From Streptomyces sp. B21-105 (lineage in GTDB: Bacteria > Actinomycetota > Actinomycetes > Streptomycetales > Streptomycetaceae): DNA of 64,000 bases. Under the pieces are notes generated by a model. The model made no database searches. It saw only the letters and a program-made list of their open reading frames with translations, and was not told the DNA's origin. Location of the stretch: contig NZ_JARUMJ010000001.1 in assembly GCF_036898465.1 (NCBI RefSeq), positions 7,378,001 through 7,442,000 of the forward strand, read 5' to 3'. The translations under genes and the position numbers were made by a program. Below, one piece after another: positions 10,946-22,029 of the stretch; positions within the stretch are counted from its first letter, which is position 1, and the number at the start of each line of letters is the position of its first letter.

Positions 10946-11004
10946 AATCGGTCAAGTGTCCTGGTCCGACGCGGTGTTGACGTAACCCGGAACCATGACT
11001 CACT

Positions 11005-12390
11005 GTGCGTACACCAGATACGCCCGGTGAACCGACGGCGCCCCTGTGGAGGTGTGCCCTGCCGCCCCTCCTCCGCTACCCGACCGTGGACGAACTCGCG
11101 GCCCGCGCGGCCGCGCTCGCCGTCCGCAGCTCCGGGGACGTCCGGCTGCGCCGCGTCGGAGTCTCCCGCGCGGGCACACCGCTGTGGCTGCTCTCCGTCG
11201 GCCGGGGCGCCCGTCAGGCCCTCGTCGTCGCGGGACCGCACGCCAACGAGCCCGTCGGCGGCGCCACCGTGCTGCGACTGGCCGAACGCGTCCTGGCCGA
11301 CCCGCGGCTCACCGCGGGAGCCGACGCCACCTGGAACCTGCTGCTCTGCCTCGACCCGGACGGCCTGCGCCGCAACGAGGGCTGGCTCACCGGCCCCTAC
11401 ACCCTCGGCCGCTACTTCCGGCGCTTCTTCCGGCCCGGCTTCCTGGAACAGCCCGAATGGCTGCCCGACGGCGCGGCCGGCGCCGCACTGCCGGAAACCC
11501 GTGCGCTGCTCCGCCTCCAGGACGAACTGAAACCTTTCTTCCAGTGCTCGCTGCACGGCGTCGACGTCGGCGGCGCCTTCGTGGAACTCACCCGCGACCT
11601 GCCCGGGCTGTCCCGGCGCGTCGCCCACTCCGCCGCCCGCCTCGGCATCCCCCTCGAACTCGGGCCGTACGACACCCTGTACTGGCCGCGCATCGGGCCG
11701 GCCGTCTACCGGATCCCGCCGCCGTGCCCGCGCGACCTCGCCGCGGCCATCACCGAGGCCGCCGTCGAGTCCACCTGGTACCACCCGCAACGGCACGGCA
11801 CGGTCACCGCGGTCGTCGAAGCGCCCATGTGGGGCGTCGCCGCCGTCGCGGACGGCTCCCCGCCCGCCGACCGGGACGCGGCGCTGCGCACCGTCAGCCA
11901 CACCCTGCGCCACGACGCGGCCGTGCTGGAGCGCATCCTCGCGCGCGTGCGGCCCCACCTCGACGGCGTGCCCGACGCGGCCCGCCTGCTCGCCCCGGTC
12001 GACGACTATCTGCTGGTCTGTCCCGGCCTCGCAAACGCCTGGGACCCCGGCACCGCCGATCCGCTTCGTCCGCTGCCGCCGCTGACCACCGCCCATCTGA
12101 CGGCCCTGCGCATCGCCGGCGGCCGGATCGCCGTCCGCACGGCCGGCCTGCTCCACCAGCTCGTCACCGGCGCCGGACGCGACCCGGCCGGCGTGCTGCC
12201 GGAGCTGGACGTGCTCATCGACGCGTGGTGCGCCCGCTACCGGGACGACTGCGGGGCGCGCTGGATCCCGGTGGCGCGCCAGGCCGAGTACCAGGCGCGG
12301 GTCGTCCTCGCCGCGTTCCGTCTGGCCGGTGCCCGTTCGGGTGAGTCGCACTGGGGTACCCAGCCCGTCGTGCCGATGCACCGGGAATGA
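11005..12390 (+). CDS. M14 family zinc carboxypeptidase-like protein (paralogue 1)
   Basis: 461 residues, GTG start. Zinc ligands of the M14 fold are visible: H79 and E82 in GPHANEPVGG and H184 in CSLHGVDVGG. Glu272 in VVEAPMWG is the likely catalytic base. There is no signal peptide, so the peptidase appears cytoplasmic, or exported by an unrecognised route. The C-terminal ~150 residues form a helical extension. Its stop overlaps the start of the SSI gene (ATGA), indicating translational coupling. A paralogue lies convergent on the other side of the SSI gene. The substrate is unknown; amide-cleaving roles on peptides or small conjugates are possible. Confidence 0.88.
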   Translation: MRTPDTPGEPTAPLWRCALPPLLRYPTVDELAARAAALAVRSSGDVRLRRVGVSRAGTPLWLLSVGRGARQALVVAGPHANEPVGGATVLRLAERVLADPRLTAGADATWNLLLCLDPDGLRRNEGWLTGPYTLGRYFRRFFRPGFLEQPEWLPDGAAGAALPETRALLRLQDELKPFFQCSLHGVDVGGAFVELTRDLPGLSRRVAHSAARLGIPLELGPYDTLYWPRIGPAVYRIPPPCPRDLAAAITEAAVESTWYHPQRHGTVTAVVEAPMWGVAAVADGSPPADRDAALRTVSHTLRHDAAVLERILARVRPHLDGVPDAARLLAPVDDYLLVCPGLANAWDPGTADPLRPLPPLTTAHLTALRIAGGRIAVRTAGLLHQLVTGAGRDPAGVLPELDVLIDAWCARYRDDCGARWIPVARQAEYQARVVLAAFRLAGARSGESHWGTQPVVPMHRE

Positions 12391-12893
12391 AGCACTTCCT
12401 CAACCCTCTCCGGCCGGCCCGGGCGGTACGGCGCGTCCTGCCGGCCGCGGCCGCCCTCCTCCTCGCCGCCGGCGCCGCCCCGGCGGCCCTGGCCGCCCCC
12501 CACGACGCCCCCGCGGCCCTGGCCGCCCACCACGCCTTTGACGCCTCCCTCGAGGCCCTCCCCGGCAACTGGCTCCAGCTCACCGTCACCCGCGGCGACG
12601 CCCGCTCCCGCGACACGCGCGGCACCCTGCTGCTGTGCGACCCGCCCCAGGGCCACACGCGGGCCGCGGAGGCCTGCGACGCCCTGGCCCGGTCCGGCGG
12701 CGACGTCGAGGCCGTCCCGCGCGACGGCAGCCGCGTCTGCCCGCTGGTCTACGCCCCGGTGACGGTCCGCGCCCAGGGGCGCTGGAACGGCCGCCCGGTC
12801 GACTACAGCCACACCTACAGCAACGACTGCGAGCGGGAGGCGCTGACGGGCCCGGTCTTCGCCCTGGACGACGATCAGGTGCCCGAGTTCTGA
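12387..12893 (+). CDS. Secreted subtilisin inhibitor-like (SSI family) protein
   Basis: 168 residues. A Sec signal peptide (basic start, Ala/Leu core, AAP/ALA cleavage region about 33-37) precedes an SSI domain. Cysteines C84-C97 and C118-C148 match the two SSI disulfides. The reactive loop reads VCPLVYAP, placing P1 at Leu120 and P1' at Val121 (Met-Val in classical SSI), so subtilisin- or chymotrypsin-like targets are expected. SSI proteins inhibit secreted serine proteases such as transglutaminase-activating and mycelial proteases. The ATG overlaps the M14 gene stop by ATGA, an unusual coupling of a metallopeptidase and a serine-protease inhibitor. Confidence 0.95.
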   Translation: MKHFLNPLRPARAVRRVLPAAAALLLAAGAAPAALAAPHDAPAALAAHHAFDASLEALPGNWLQLTVTRGDARSRDTRGTLLLCDPPQGHTRAAEACDALARSGGDVEAVPRDGSRVCPLVYAPVTVRAQGRWNGRPVDYSHTYSNDCEREALTGPVFALDDDQVPEF

Positions 12894-12912
12894 GCAGCCG
12901 GTCCGCACGCAC

Positions 12913-12941
12913 GGCCCCGGGAACCCCGCGTTCCCGGGGCC
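12913..12941 (+). terminator. Terminator-like hairpin after the SSI gene
   Basis: A perfect 12-bp stem (GGCCCCGGGAAC with GTTCCCGGGGCC, 5-base loop) starts 20 bases after the SSI stop. It has no U-run, as is common in Streptomyces. It may stop transcription from either side of this convergent region. Confidence 0.8.
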
Positions 12942-13087
12942 GGCCCCGGGCGGACGGCCCGATCGGACGACATGGACGGGACGACGGGACGACGGGACGA
13001 CGTGGACGGGCGCACCGGCCGGAGGGCCGGCGCACCGGTTCGGCCGTGCGGGCGAACCGTTTGGCCCACGGCAGTTGCGCCCCGCGG

Positions 13088-14338
13088 TCACGCCGCCCGG
13101 TCGCGGGCGTGCAGGGCCGCCGCGACGACCGTCCGGGACTGGTGCTCGACCTGATGCTCCAGGGGGACCCAGCGGGCGTGGAAACGGTCGGCGAAGGCGT
13201 CGCTCCAGGTCGCGACGAGGTGCTCCAGGCGCGGAGCCGCGTCGTCGTCGCACTCCTGGAGGACCCGCCACAGCATCGCGGCCGCCCGCAGCGGCAGCCG
13301 GCGGGCGAACGCGTCCACGCTGCCGACGTACGCCATCGTCGTGTCGGCCGGCGGGGTGCGGGTCCAGTCCGCGGCCAGCCCGGGCACCAGCTCCAGCGCC
13401 CACCTGGCCGCCCGCAGCAGCGGACCGTCGACGCCCTCCAGCCGCGGCAGCACCTCGGCGAGCACCCGCTCCACCTCCGTCGCGTCCCGCAGCAGCCGTC
13501 GCGCCAGCCGCCGGATCGCCGCCGCCGGGGCGGGATGCGGGGCGGGGTCGTCCACCATGTCGCTCGCCCACATCGGGACCTCCACCACCGCCGTCAGACC
13601 GCCGTAGCGGTGGGCGTGGTACCAGGTGCTGTGCCGGGCGTCGTCCGGCATGCTCGGGTAGGCGGCCTCCGCGCCGGCGGCGGGCATCACATGCACGCCG
13701 GGCCCGGACGCCGGCCAGCCCGCCGCGTCGGAGGCGCCCGTCTCGACCGGGATGTGCAGTTGCGCGGCGGACTTCGCGAACGGCTCGGCCAGCCCCGGGA
13801 TGTCCTTCGTCAACTGCACCCAGCTGCCGCCCAGGTCGGTCCCGTGCAGGGTCGCCTGGAGATAGGGGCGCAGCTCGTCGATGACCCGGGTCAGCGCGCG
13901 CGTCTCGGGCGGCAGCCGGTCCGGCGGCAGGACCGCCGGGGACCACTCCGGCTGCTCGGGGCCCGCCGGACGGAAGAAGCCGAGGTGGTACTCCAGCAGA
14001 CTGCGGGGCGCGGGGGTGACGTGCAGACTCGCCCCGTCGGGGTCCGCGCACAGCAGGAAGTGCCAGGACGTGCCGTCGCGCAGTTCGCGTTCGTACAGCA
14101 CCCGTTCGGCGAGCGCCAGCAGCGTGCACCCCCCGGTCGGCTCGTTGGCGTGGGCGCCCGCGACGACCAGCACGGCCCGCCGGGCGTGCCCCACGGACAG
14201 CAGGTGCAGCGGCCGGCCCGCACGGGAGACCCCCACCTGCCGCAGCGTGCACGTACCGGGCTGGCGCGCGGCCAGAGCCCGGGCAGAAGAGGTCAATTCG
14301 CTCACCGTGGGGTAGCGCAGCTCCGGCAGGAGACTCAC
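13088..14338 (-). CDS. M14 family zinc carboxypeptidase-like protein (paralogue 2)
   Basis: 416 residues. It aligns along its length with the protein at 11005-12390: both begin LRYPTV(D/S)EL, share VGVSRAGxPL, zinc ligands in (P/A)HANEPxGG (H63, E66 here), the LHGxDxGG His, DLGG/VQLTKDIPG and the VVExPMW Glu. No signal peptide. It is convergent with the SSI gene, so SSI is flanked by two diverged copies of the same peptidase family. Inverted duplication is the simplest history. Substrate unknown. Confidence 0.88.
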   Translation of the reverse strand: MSLLPELRYPTVSELTSSARALAARQPGTCTLRQVGVSRAGRPLHLLSVGHARRAVLVVAGAHANEPTGGCTLLALAERVLYERELRDGTSWHFLLCADPDGASLHVTPAPRSLLEYHLGFFRPAGPEQPEWSPAVLPPDRLPPETRALTRVIDELRPYLQATLHGTDLGGSWVQLTKDIPGLAEPFAKSAAQLHIPVETGASDAAGWPASGPGVHVMPAAGAEAAYPSMPDDARHSTWYHAHRYGGLTAVVEVPMWASDMVDDPAPHPAPAAAIRRLARRLLRDATEVERVLAEVLPRLEGVDGPLLRAARWALELVPGLAADWTRTPPADTTMAYVGSVDAFARRLPLRAAAMLWRVLQECDDDAAPRLEHLVATWSDAFADRFHARWVPLEHQVEHQSRTVVAAALHARDRAA

Positions 14339-14529
14339 CCCCGTATTCGTCCGCCCGGCCTTCGCCTCCGCAGTACCCCACGGCCGGTGTGAACTGTCAA
14401 GAACGCCCGCGGGCGGGCTTCAGGGGCGCTCGAAGCACGTCCCTGCGGTCGAGGGCGGGCCGACGACACGGCCGCGGGTACGGGCGTGCGACACCTGCTC
14501 GGACGCCTTCGCCGTTCGCCGTCGCTCAG

Positions 14530-14605
14530 TCCCCCGTTCCCCCCGTTCCCCCGCCGGGTCGTTCGTTCCCCCCGTTCCCCCCGCTCCCCCGCCGGGTCGT
14601 TCGTT
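14530..14605. repeat. Two copies of a 38-bp C/G-run repeat in the M14-treY gap
   Basis: Units begin near 14530 and 14568. Each contains CCCCCGTTCCCCCCG followed by GCCGGGTCGTTCGTT. The complementary strand, which is the RNA-like strand downstream of treY, carries four or more runs of five to six G separated by 3-base AAC spacers. The remaining bases of the 329-base gap 14339-14667 show no gene. Confidence 0.75.
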
Positions 14606-14667
14606 CTCTCCGTCCGACCGCGCCGTGTGAGGCCGCCCGTTCGTCCGTCGCGTATCCGTTCGCCGCG

Positions 14668-17064
14668 TCAGTCGACCCGTTCCAGCAGCGCCACCGGCAG
14701 CCGTTCGAACAGGTCGGCCACGCGCGCGTGCCCGCTGAACTCCCGCTCCCCGGCCAGCGCGTCGGCCCAGCGCCCGGGCGGCAGTGCCAGCCGCGTCTCC
14801 CGCCAGCCGCCCGTCTCCGCCAGCCGCAGCGACAGCCGGGTGACGGCTGTGACCGCCCGGCCGGAACGCGCGAACGCCAGACAGTGGTCCGACGCCACCC
14901 CTTCCGCGGGCAGCGGCTCGTACGTCGCCGACTCGCCGAAGACGTCCGGCCGCCGCCGGCGCAGCCACAGCGCCGCCTCGGTCACCGCCGCCTTGGTGTC
15001 GGGTTCCTCGGGCGGGAAGCGCACCGGGCGCCGGTTGTCCGGGTCGACGAGCGTCCGGGACTCGCACTCGGCGCCCTGGTAGACGTCCGGCACGCCCGGC
15101 ATCGTCAGATGCACCAGCGCCGTGCCGAGCACGTTCGCCCGGATGTGCGGCGCCAGCGCGCGGCGCAGCGCGGCCACCCGCTCGCCCGGCGGCCCGCACG
15201 GTCCCGCCGCAGCGAACGCGGCCAGCGCGTCCTCGTACGACGGCTCCTGCTCCGTCCAGCTGGTGTACAGGCCCGCCTCGCGCGCGTGCTTGAGCAGTGC
15301 GTCCAGGACGCGCTCCGGGGCCGCCGGGCCGAGCCCGAAGACCGTCTGCCAGGCCGCCCACGCCAGCTGCCCGTCCACCGACTGCCCGTCCACCGTCTGC
15401 CCGTCCACCGTCTGCCCGTCCACCGCGCCCTCCTGCGCGGCGGTGACCTCCGCCAGCACGTCGGACCAGCGCGCCGGGCACTCGGTGAGCACGGCGAGCG
15501 CGGCGCGCACGTCGGCGCTGCGCTTGGTGTCGTGCGTCGACACGACCGTCCCGGTGGCCGGCCAGTCGCGCTGCACGCGCGCGCAGTACGCGTGGAAGTC
15601 GGCCGGCGACACGCCCGGGGAGCCGGGGTCGCCGCCCACCTCGTTCGCCGCGGGCAGCGGCACGTACCGGTAGAACGCCGTGTCCTCCACCGACTTGGCG
15701 CGCAGCGCGGACGACGTCTGCGCGAACCGCGCCCGCAACTCCGCCCCCGCCTGGCCCTCCCCGCCGAGCACCAGTGCCCGCACCACGTCGACCGCGCCCG
15801 CCTCCTCCGGCACGGCGAACGCCTCCCGGGCCTCCTGGGCCGCCGCCTCGGTGACGACCGCCGCCGGGTCGCCCGAGGCGTAGGGCCGGTAGACCTCCAT
15901 CCGGACCAGCAGCTCCACCAGGGCCCTGCGCAGCGCCCAGGGCGCCCGGTCGCGCAGACGGGGGTCGGACGAGGCGGCGCACGCCCGGGAGGCCGCCCGC
16001 GTCAGCCGGTCCGTCTCGGCCGCCAGTTCGTGCGAGAGCACCGTGTACGCCGCCCGCCGCACGGTCGGCCCCCAGTCGCCGCCCCGGTCCGTCTGCGGGG
16101 CCGCGAAGCGCCGGTAGCGGGCCAGGAGCTCCCCGGCCCCCGCGGGGTCCGTGAACAGGCCGTCGACGCGGCGCAGGGCGTCGTAGCCGGTCGTGCCGGC
16201 GACGGGCCAGGAGTCCGGCAGCCGCTCCCCGTCCGAGAGGATCTTCTCGACGACCGTCCACCGGCCGCCGCTCGCCGCGTGCAGCCGCTCCAGGTAGCCG
16301 TCCGGGTCGGCGAGGCCGTCCGGATGGTCCACGCGCAGGCCGTCGAGCACCCCCTCGTGCAGCAGCCGCAGGATCGTGCCGTGGGTCGCCTCGAACACCA
16401 CCGGGTCCTCCACCCGCACCCCGATGAGCTCCGAGATGCTGAAGAAGCGCCGGTAGTTCAGCTCGGTGCGGGCCAGCCGCCACCAGGCGAGGCGGTACCA
16501 CTGGGCGTCCAGCAACCGCGGCAGCGGCAGCCCGCCGGTGCCCTCGCGCAGCGGGAAGACGTGCTCGTGGTAGCGCAGGACGTGGCCGTCCACCCGCAGG
16601 TGCTCCAGTTCCCCGCCGACCGGACCGCCGAGCACCGGCAGCAGCATCCTGCCGTCCTGCGCCTCCCAGTCGACGTCGAACCAGCGCGCGTACGGCGAGC
16701 CGGGGCCCTCCCGCAGCACTTCCCACAGGGCATGGTTGTGGCGCGGGGACATCGCCATGTGGTTCGGCACGATGTCCACGACCAGGCCGAGCCCGTGCTC
16801 GCGCGCGGTGCGCGCCAGGGCCCGCAGTCCCTCCTCCCCGCCCAGCTCCGCACGCACGCGCGTGGGGTCGGTGACGTCGTAGCCGTGCAGGGAGCCGGGT
16901 ACGGCCTCCAGGACGGGGGAGAGGTGCAGATGCGAGACGCCGAGCGAGGCCAGGTACGGCACGGCCGCCGCCGCGGCCCCGAAGGGGAACCCGGGCTGCA
17001 GCTGCAGCCGGTAGGTCGCCGTGGGCGGCACGGGAACGGGGGCGTCACGTCGCTCAGGGGTCAT
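14668..17064 (-). CDS. treY: Malto-oligosyltrehalose synthase
   Basis: 798 residues, GH13_26. It converts the reducing-end alpha-1,4 bond of maltodextrins to the alpha-1,1 bond of trehalose. The N-terminus TATYRLQLQPGFPF is characteristic, followed by VVDIVPNHMAMSP, GLRVDHPDGLADP (nucleophile Asp) and VEKILSDGERLP (acid Glu). MTPERRDAP at 17064 is the best start; upstream in-frame codons run into the glgX intergenic gap. Near residue 550 sits a four-fold VDGQ(T/S/L) peptide repeat coded by 15-base DNA units at 15369-15423, an unusual loop expansion. It lies 139 bases downstream of glgX in the same direction and is probably co-transcribed. Confidence 0.96.
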   Translation of the reverse strand: MTPERRDAPVPVPPTATYRLQLQPGFPFGAAAAAVPYLASLGVSHLHLSPVLEAVPGSLHGYDVTDPTRVRAELGGEEGLRALARTAREHGLGLVVDIVPNHMAMSPRHNHALWEVLREGPGSPYARWFDVDWEAQDGRMLLPVLGGPVGGELEHLRVDGHVLRYHEHVFPLREGTGGLPLPRLLDAQWYRLAWWRLARTELNYRRFFSISELIGVRVEDPVVFEATHGTILRLLHEGVLDGLRVDHPDGLADPDGYLERLHAASGGRWTVVEKILSDGERLPDSWPVAGTTGYDALRRVDGLFTDPAGAGELLARYRRFAAPQTDRGGDWGPTVRRAAYTVLSHELAAETDRLTRAASRACAASSDPRLRDRAPWALRRALVELLVRMEVYRPYASGDPAAVVTEAAAQEAREAFAVPEEAGAVDVVRALVLGGEGQAGAELRARFAQTSSALRAKSVEDTAFYRYVPLPAANEVGGDPGSPGVSPADFHAYCARVQRDWPATGTVVSTHDTKRSADVRAALAVLTECPARWSDVLAEVTAAQEGAVDGQTVDGQTVDGQSVDGQLAWAAWQTVFGLGPAAPERVLDALLKHAREAGLYTSWTEQEPSYEDALAAFAAAGPCGPPGERVAALRRALAPHIRANVLGTALVHLTMPGVPDVYQGAECESRTLVDPDNRRPVRFPPEEPDTKAAVTEAALWLRRRRPDVFGESATYEPLPAEGVASDHCLAFARSGRAVTAVTRLSLRLAETGGWRETRLALPPGRWADALAGEREFSGHARVADLFERLPVALLERVD
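15369..15428 (-). repeat. 15-bp in-frame tandem repeat in treY
   Basis: Four copies of a GCCCGTCCACCGTCT-like unit encode VDGQT-VDGQT-VDGQS-VDGQL on the minus strand. The copies are nearly identical, so copy number is likely to vary between strains. Confidence 0.85.
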
Positions 17065-17203
17065 GACACCCTTCGTACCCGCCCCGCCGCGTTTCGTGTC
17101 ACCGCCTCCCCGTCCGGGGGCGGTCCGGACCCGTCTCCCGGGCCCTCGGCCGGGTCCGTCCCGCAAGCCGGCCCCTCGCCGCCCCGTGCCGCCCGGGAGC
17201 GGC

Positions 17204-19312
<2,109 letters not shown>

Positions 19313-19504
19313 GGATACGACTCTTTCAGGTGTGCCGCCGCGGCGGGGTCGCCTTGCCGCCCGAGTCTCCCGGAAACTGAGGGAACCACCCGTGACGTAC
19401 GCCCCTCTTACCCGGTGACCGGTGCATGCGGGGCCAAACGGACACCGTGTGCCGAACCAGTGGGGCAGACGTACTCCCGGCAGCAGGGGGAGTAGGGGGA
19501 GATT

Positions 19505-20323
19505 GTGCGCACGACAGTGCGCCGCCACCTGGGCAAGGTGGTGGCGGGTACGGCCATAGCGGTGGCCGCGACAGCCGTGATGGTCGGGATCACCCTCCCG
19601 GGCACGGCGGGGGCGGACGACACGGGAGGCGGCAAGAACGGACAGAGCGCGGGCCGGGCGGCCGACGGAACCCAGGGGGACACGGCGGCGGTGCGGCCCG
19701 GCGTCGTCGAGGAGGCGCCCGCCGAGGGCGCGAAGGGCACCGGACGCGATCCGCTGACCGACGACGAGATCGCGCGCGTCGAGAAGATCGCACTCGGCCG
19801 GCAGCCGCTCACCGCCGCGAAGGACGTGGACGGCGACCGCGGCCCCCAGCGCCTCGGCGTGGACCTCGCCGACCTCGAGGCCGACGAGGTCGACGACCCC
19901 GATGCGCCCCGGCGCGCGGAGGTGTCGTTCTACGACTACGCGACCGACACGCTTCTCACCAGGACGGTCAACCTCGACACCGGCAAGGTCGAGGCCACCG
20001 GTTCGCAGCGCGGCGTCCAGCCGCCGCTCGGCACCGCCGAGCAGAGCGAGGCGGCCGCCCTGCTGATCGCCGACCCGCTGGGCGCCGGCCTCAAGGCCGA
20101 CTTCAAGGACGCCACCGGCAAGGTCCTCACCTCACCCGAACAGCTGCAGCTCGCCGGCATGGTGTATCGGGCGGTGCCGGGCGCAGGCCCGGCCGCCCTC
20201 GCCAAGTGCGGCGAACACCGCTGCGTACGGCTGCTGTCGAAGGTCAGGAACGGACCGTGGATCGACACCCGAAGCCTGGTGATCGACCTCAGCGCCCGCA
20301 AGGTGGCCCGGATCACCGGTTGA
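19505..20323 (+). CDS. Secreted protein of unknown function next to a copper-amine-oxidase-like gene
   Basis: 272 residues, GTG start with GGGGGAG upstream. Residues 1-37 form a signal peptide (MRTTVRRHLGK, hydrophobic core, ALPGTAGA-like cleavage site). The next 60 residues are an acidic, low-complexity linker. The C-terminal half (EVSFYDYATDTLLTRTVNLDTGKVEA) resembles the small alpha/beta N2/N3 domains that precede copper amine oxidase catalytic domains. The next gene encodes a protein that looks like a catalytic domain without those N-terminal domains, so the pair may be a split oxidase. This is inference from domain look and context. Confidence 0.75.
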   Translation: MRTTVRRHLGKVVAGTAIAVAATAVMVGITLPGTAGADDTGGGKNGQSAGRAADGTQGDTAAVRPGVVEEAPAEGAKGTGRDPLTDDEIARVEKIALGRQPLTAAKDVDGDRGPQRLGVDLADLEADEVDDPDAPRRAEVSFYDYATDTLLTRTVNLDTGKVEATGSQRGVQPPLGTAEQSEAAALLIADPLGAGLKADFKDATGKVLTSPEQLQLAGMVYRAVPGAGPAALAKCGEHRCVRLLSKVRNGPWIDTRSLVIDLSARKVARITG

Positions 20324-20330
20324 GCCGGCC

Positions 20331-20514
20331 CTGAACCGCTCTGACCGCTCTGACCGCTCTGACCTCTCTGGCCGCCCTGTACCGCTTTGAACCGACGCGG
20401 CGGCCACGTCGGCCTACGCCACGTCCGTCCGCTGTGAACCGGCGGGCCCACGCGGCCCACGCCCGGCCCGTCCGCTCCGAAGACCGACGCGGGGCCCACG
20501 CGGCCCACGCCCGG
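20331..20514. repeat. Short repeats upstream of the amine-oxidase-like gene
   Basis: At 20331-20370 a CTCTGACCGC unit repeats about three times. A 23-base direct repeat (GGGCCCACGCGGCCCACGCC...) occurs at 20444-20466 and again at 20492-20514. Both lie in the 257-base leader between the secreted-protein gene and its neighbour. Confidence 0.7.
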
Positions 20515-20580
20515 TCCTTCCGCCCGTCCGTCGTCGCCCCGCCTGCCTCCTGCAGAGGGATGCAAAGGAGTCATGTCGTC

Positions 20581-21927
20581 ATGCGCGTTCCGTTTCTGAA
20601 GCGCGGCCCCCGGTCGCAGGGCGCCGCCCGCGCCCGCACCGGCGTGGCCGCCGGCCTCTGTGCGGCGGCACTCGCCGCCGGTGTGGCCGCCGGCGGCGGC
20701 CCGGCCGCCGCCCAGCCGAAGGCCGCCCCCGCGGCGGCCGCCGCCGACTGCAGCGCCGCCTACCGCATCGAACAGAAGCTCTCCACCGGCACCACCTGGC
20801 GCATGTGCTGGCGCTTCGAGGCCAAGTCCGGGCTCGTCCTCGAGAAGGTCTCCTACCAGCCGCCCGGCGAGGCCAAGCCGATCCGCGTCCTCAACAGCGC
20901 CAAGATCGCCCAGATCCACGTCCCGTACGACGACGGCAAGAACGAGTACAACGACATCACCGACTACAACTTCGGCTCGGGCCTGGTCAACATGACGCCC
21001 GCCGAATGCCCCGGCGGCACCATCCGCACGGTGAAGGTCCCCGACTCGTTCACCGGGAGCCCGAACGTCAAGGGCCTGTGCACCACGACCCGTTCGCGCG
21101 GCCACGCCTACCGCATGCAGGCCGACAACAACAAGGTCTTCCAGGCCCAGGGCAAAGACCTGCTGATCTACACCGTCAACAAGGTGGGCTGGTACGAGTA
21201 CATCACCGAATGGCGCTTCTCCGACGACGGCGCGATCAACATGAACGTCGGCGCCACCGGCAGCCTCTCGCCCTTCGACTACGACGCCGGCGACGGCCGC
21301 GGCTGGCCCCTCGGCAAGGGCGCCAAGGCCTACGCCACCAGCCACAACCACAATGTGTTCTGGCGGCTCGACTTCGGCCTCGACGGCTCCTCGGCCGGCA
21401 AGGTGGAGCAGTACGACTCGGTGGTCAGCCCGCCCGCCGGCGCCCAGCAGGGCCCGACCACCAAGACCACCCGCACCGCCGTCACCAAGGAACTCGCGGG
21501 CGACGCCGCGAACATGCGCTGGTGGCGGGTGGTCAGCGCGACCGGCAAGAACAAGGACGGCCACGCCCGCTCCTACGAATTCGTCCCCGGCGCCACCACC
21601 AAGTACGCGGGACGCCCCTTCACCCGGCACGACGTGTACTTCACGCAGTACAACAAGTGCGAGCAGTACGCCAGCAACAACGTGCGCGACTGCGGCAGCC
21701 CGCTGCACGGGTACTCGGTCGACAAATGGGTGAACGGCCAGGCCCTCACCCACCCCGTGGCCTGGGTGAACGTGGGCTTCCACCACGTCGCCCGGGACGA
21801 GGACCAGCAGCCCATGCCGGTCCACTGGCAGGGCTTCTCGCTCGCCCCCAGGGACGTCACCGCCATGAATCCGCTCACCCCCTCCGCCCTCGCGGGACAG
21901 AACGGACGGCCGAACGCCGGTAGTTGA
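20581..21927 (+). CDS. Secreted copper amine oxidase-like protein
   Basis: 448 residues. A signal peptide (1-42) is followed by the catalytic beta-sandwich region of copper amine oxidases. Visible elements are DYNFGSGL (position of the catalytic Asp), YEYITEWRF (topaquinone Tyr region), the HxH copper pair in ATSHNHNVFWRLDFGLDG and the third His in VGFHHVARDEDQQPMPV. The topaquinone consensus Asn-Tyr-(Asp/Glu)-Tyr reads Trp-Tyr-Glu-Tyr here. It lacks the ~300-residue N-terminal domains of typical enzymes. The ATG at 20581 follows AAAGGAG by 10 bases. It may oxidise extracellular amines, but the missing Asn leaves activity uncertain. Confidence 0.85.
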   Translation: MRVPFLKRGPRSQGAARARTGVAAGLCAAALAAGVAAGGGPAAAQPKAAPAAAAADCSAAYRIEQKLSTGTTWRMCWRFEAKSGLVLEKVSYQPPGEAKPIRVLNSAKIAQIHVPYDDGKNEYNDITDYNFGSGLVNMTPAECPGGTIRTVKVPDSFTGSPNVKGLCTTTRSRGHAYRMQADNNKVFQAQGKDLLIYTVNKVGWYEYITEWRFSDDGAINMNVGATGSLSPFDYDAGDGRGWPLGKGAKAYATSHNHNVFWRLDFGLDGSSAGKVEQYDSVVSPPAGAQQGPTTKTTRTAVTKELAGDAANMRWWRVVSATGKNKDGHARSYEFVPGATTKYAGRPFTRHDVYFTQYNKCEQYASNNVRDCGSPLHGYSVDKWVNGQALTHPVAWVNVGFHHVARDEDQQPMPVHWQGFSLAPRDVTAMNPLTPSALAGQNGRPNAGS

Positions 21928-22029
21928 GAAACGACCTGTCCATCCGGCTGCACCGCCCGCCGCTCGCGGAGTACCCTTCCTTGATCGTTGGGACGGGGAG
22001 TGCTCGGGGGAGCGGAAGGCGGTGCGCGG

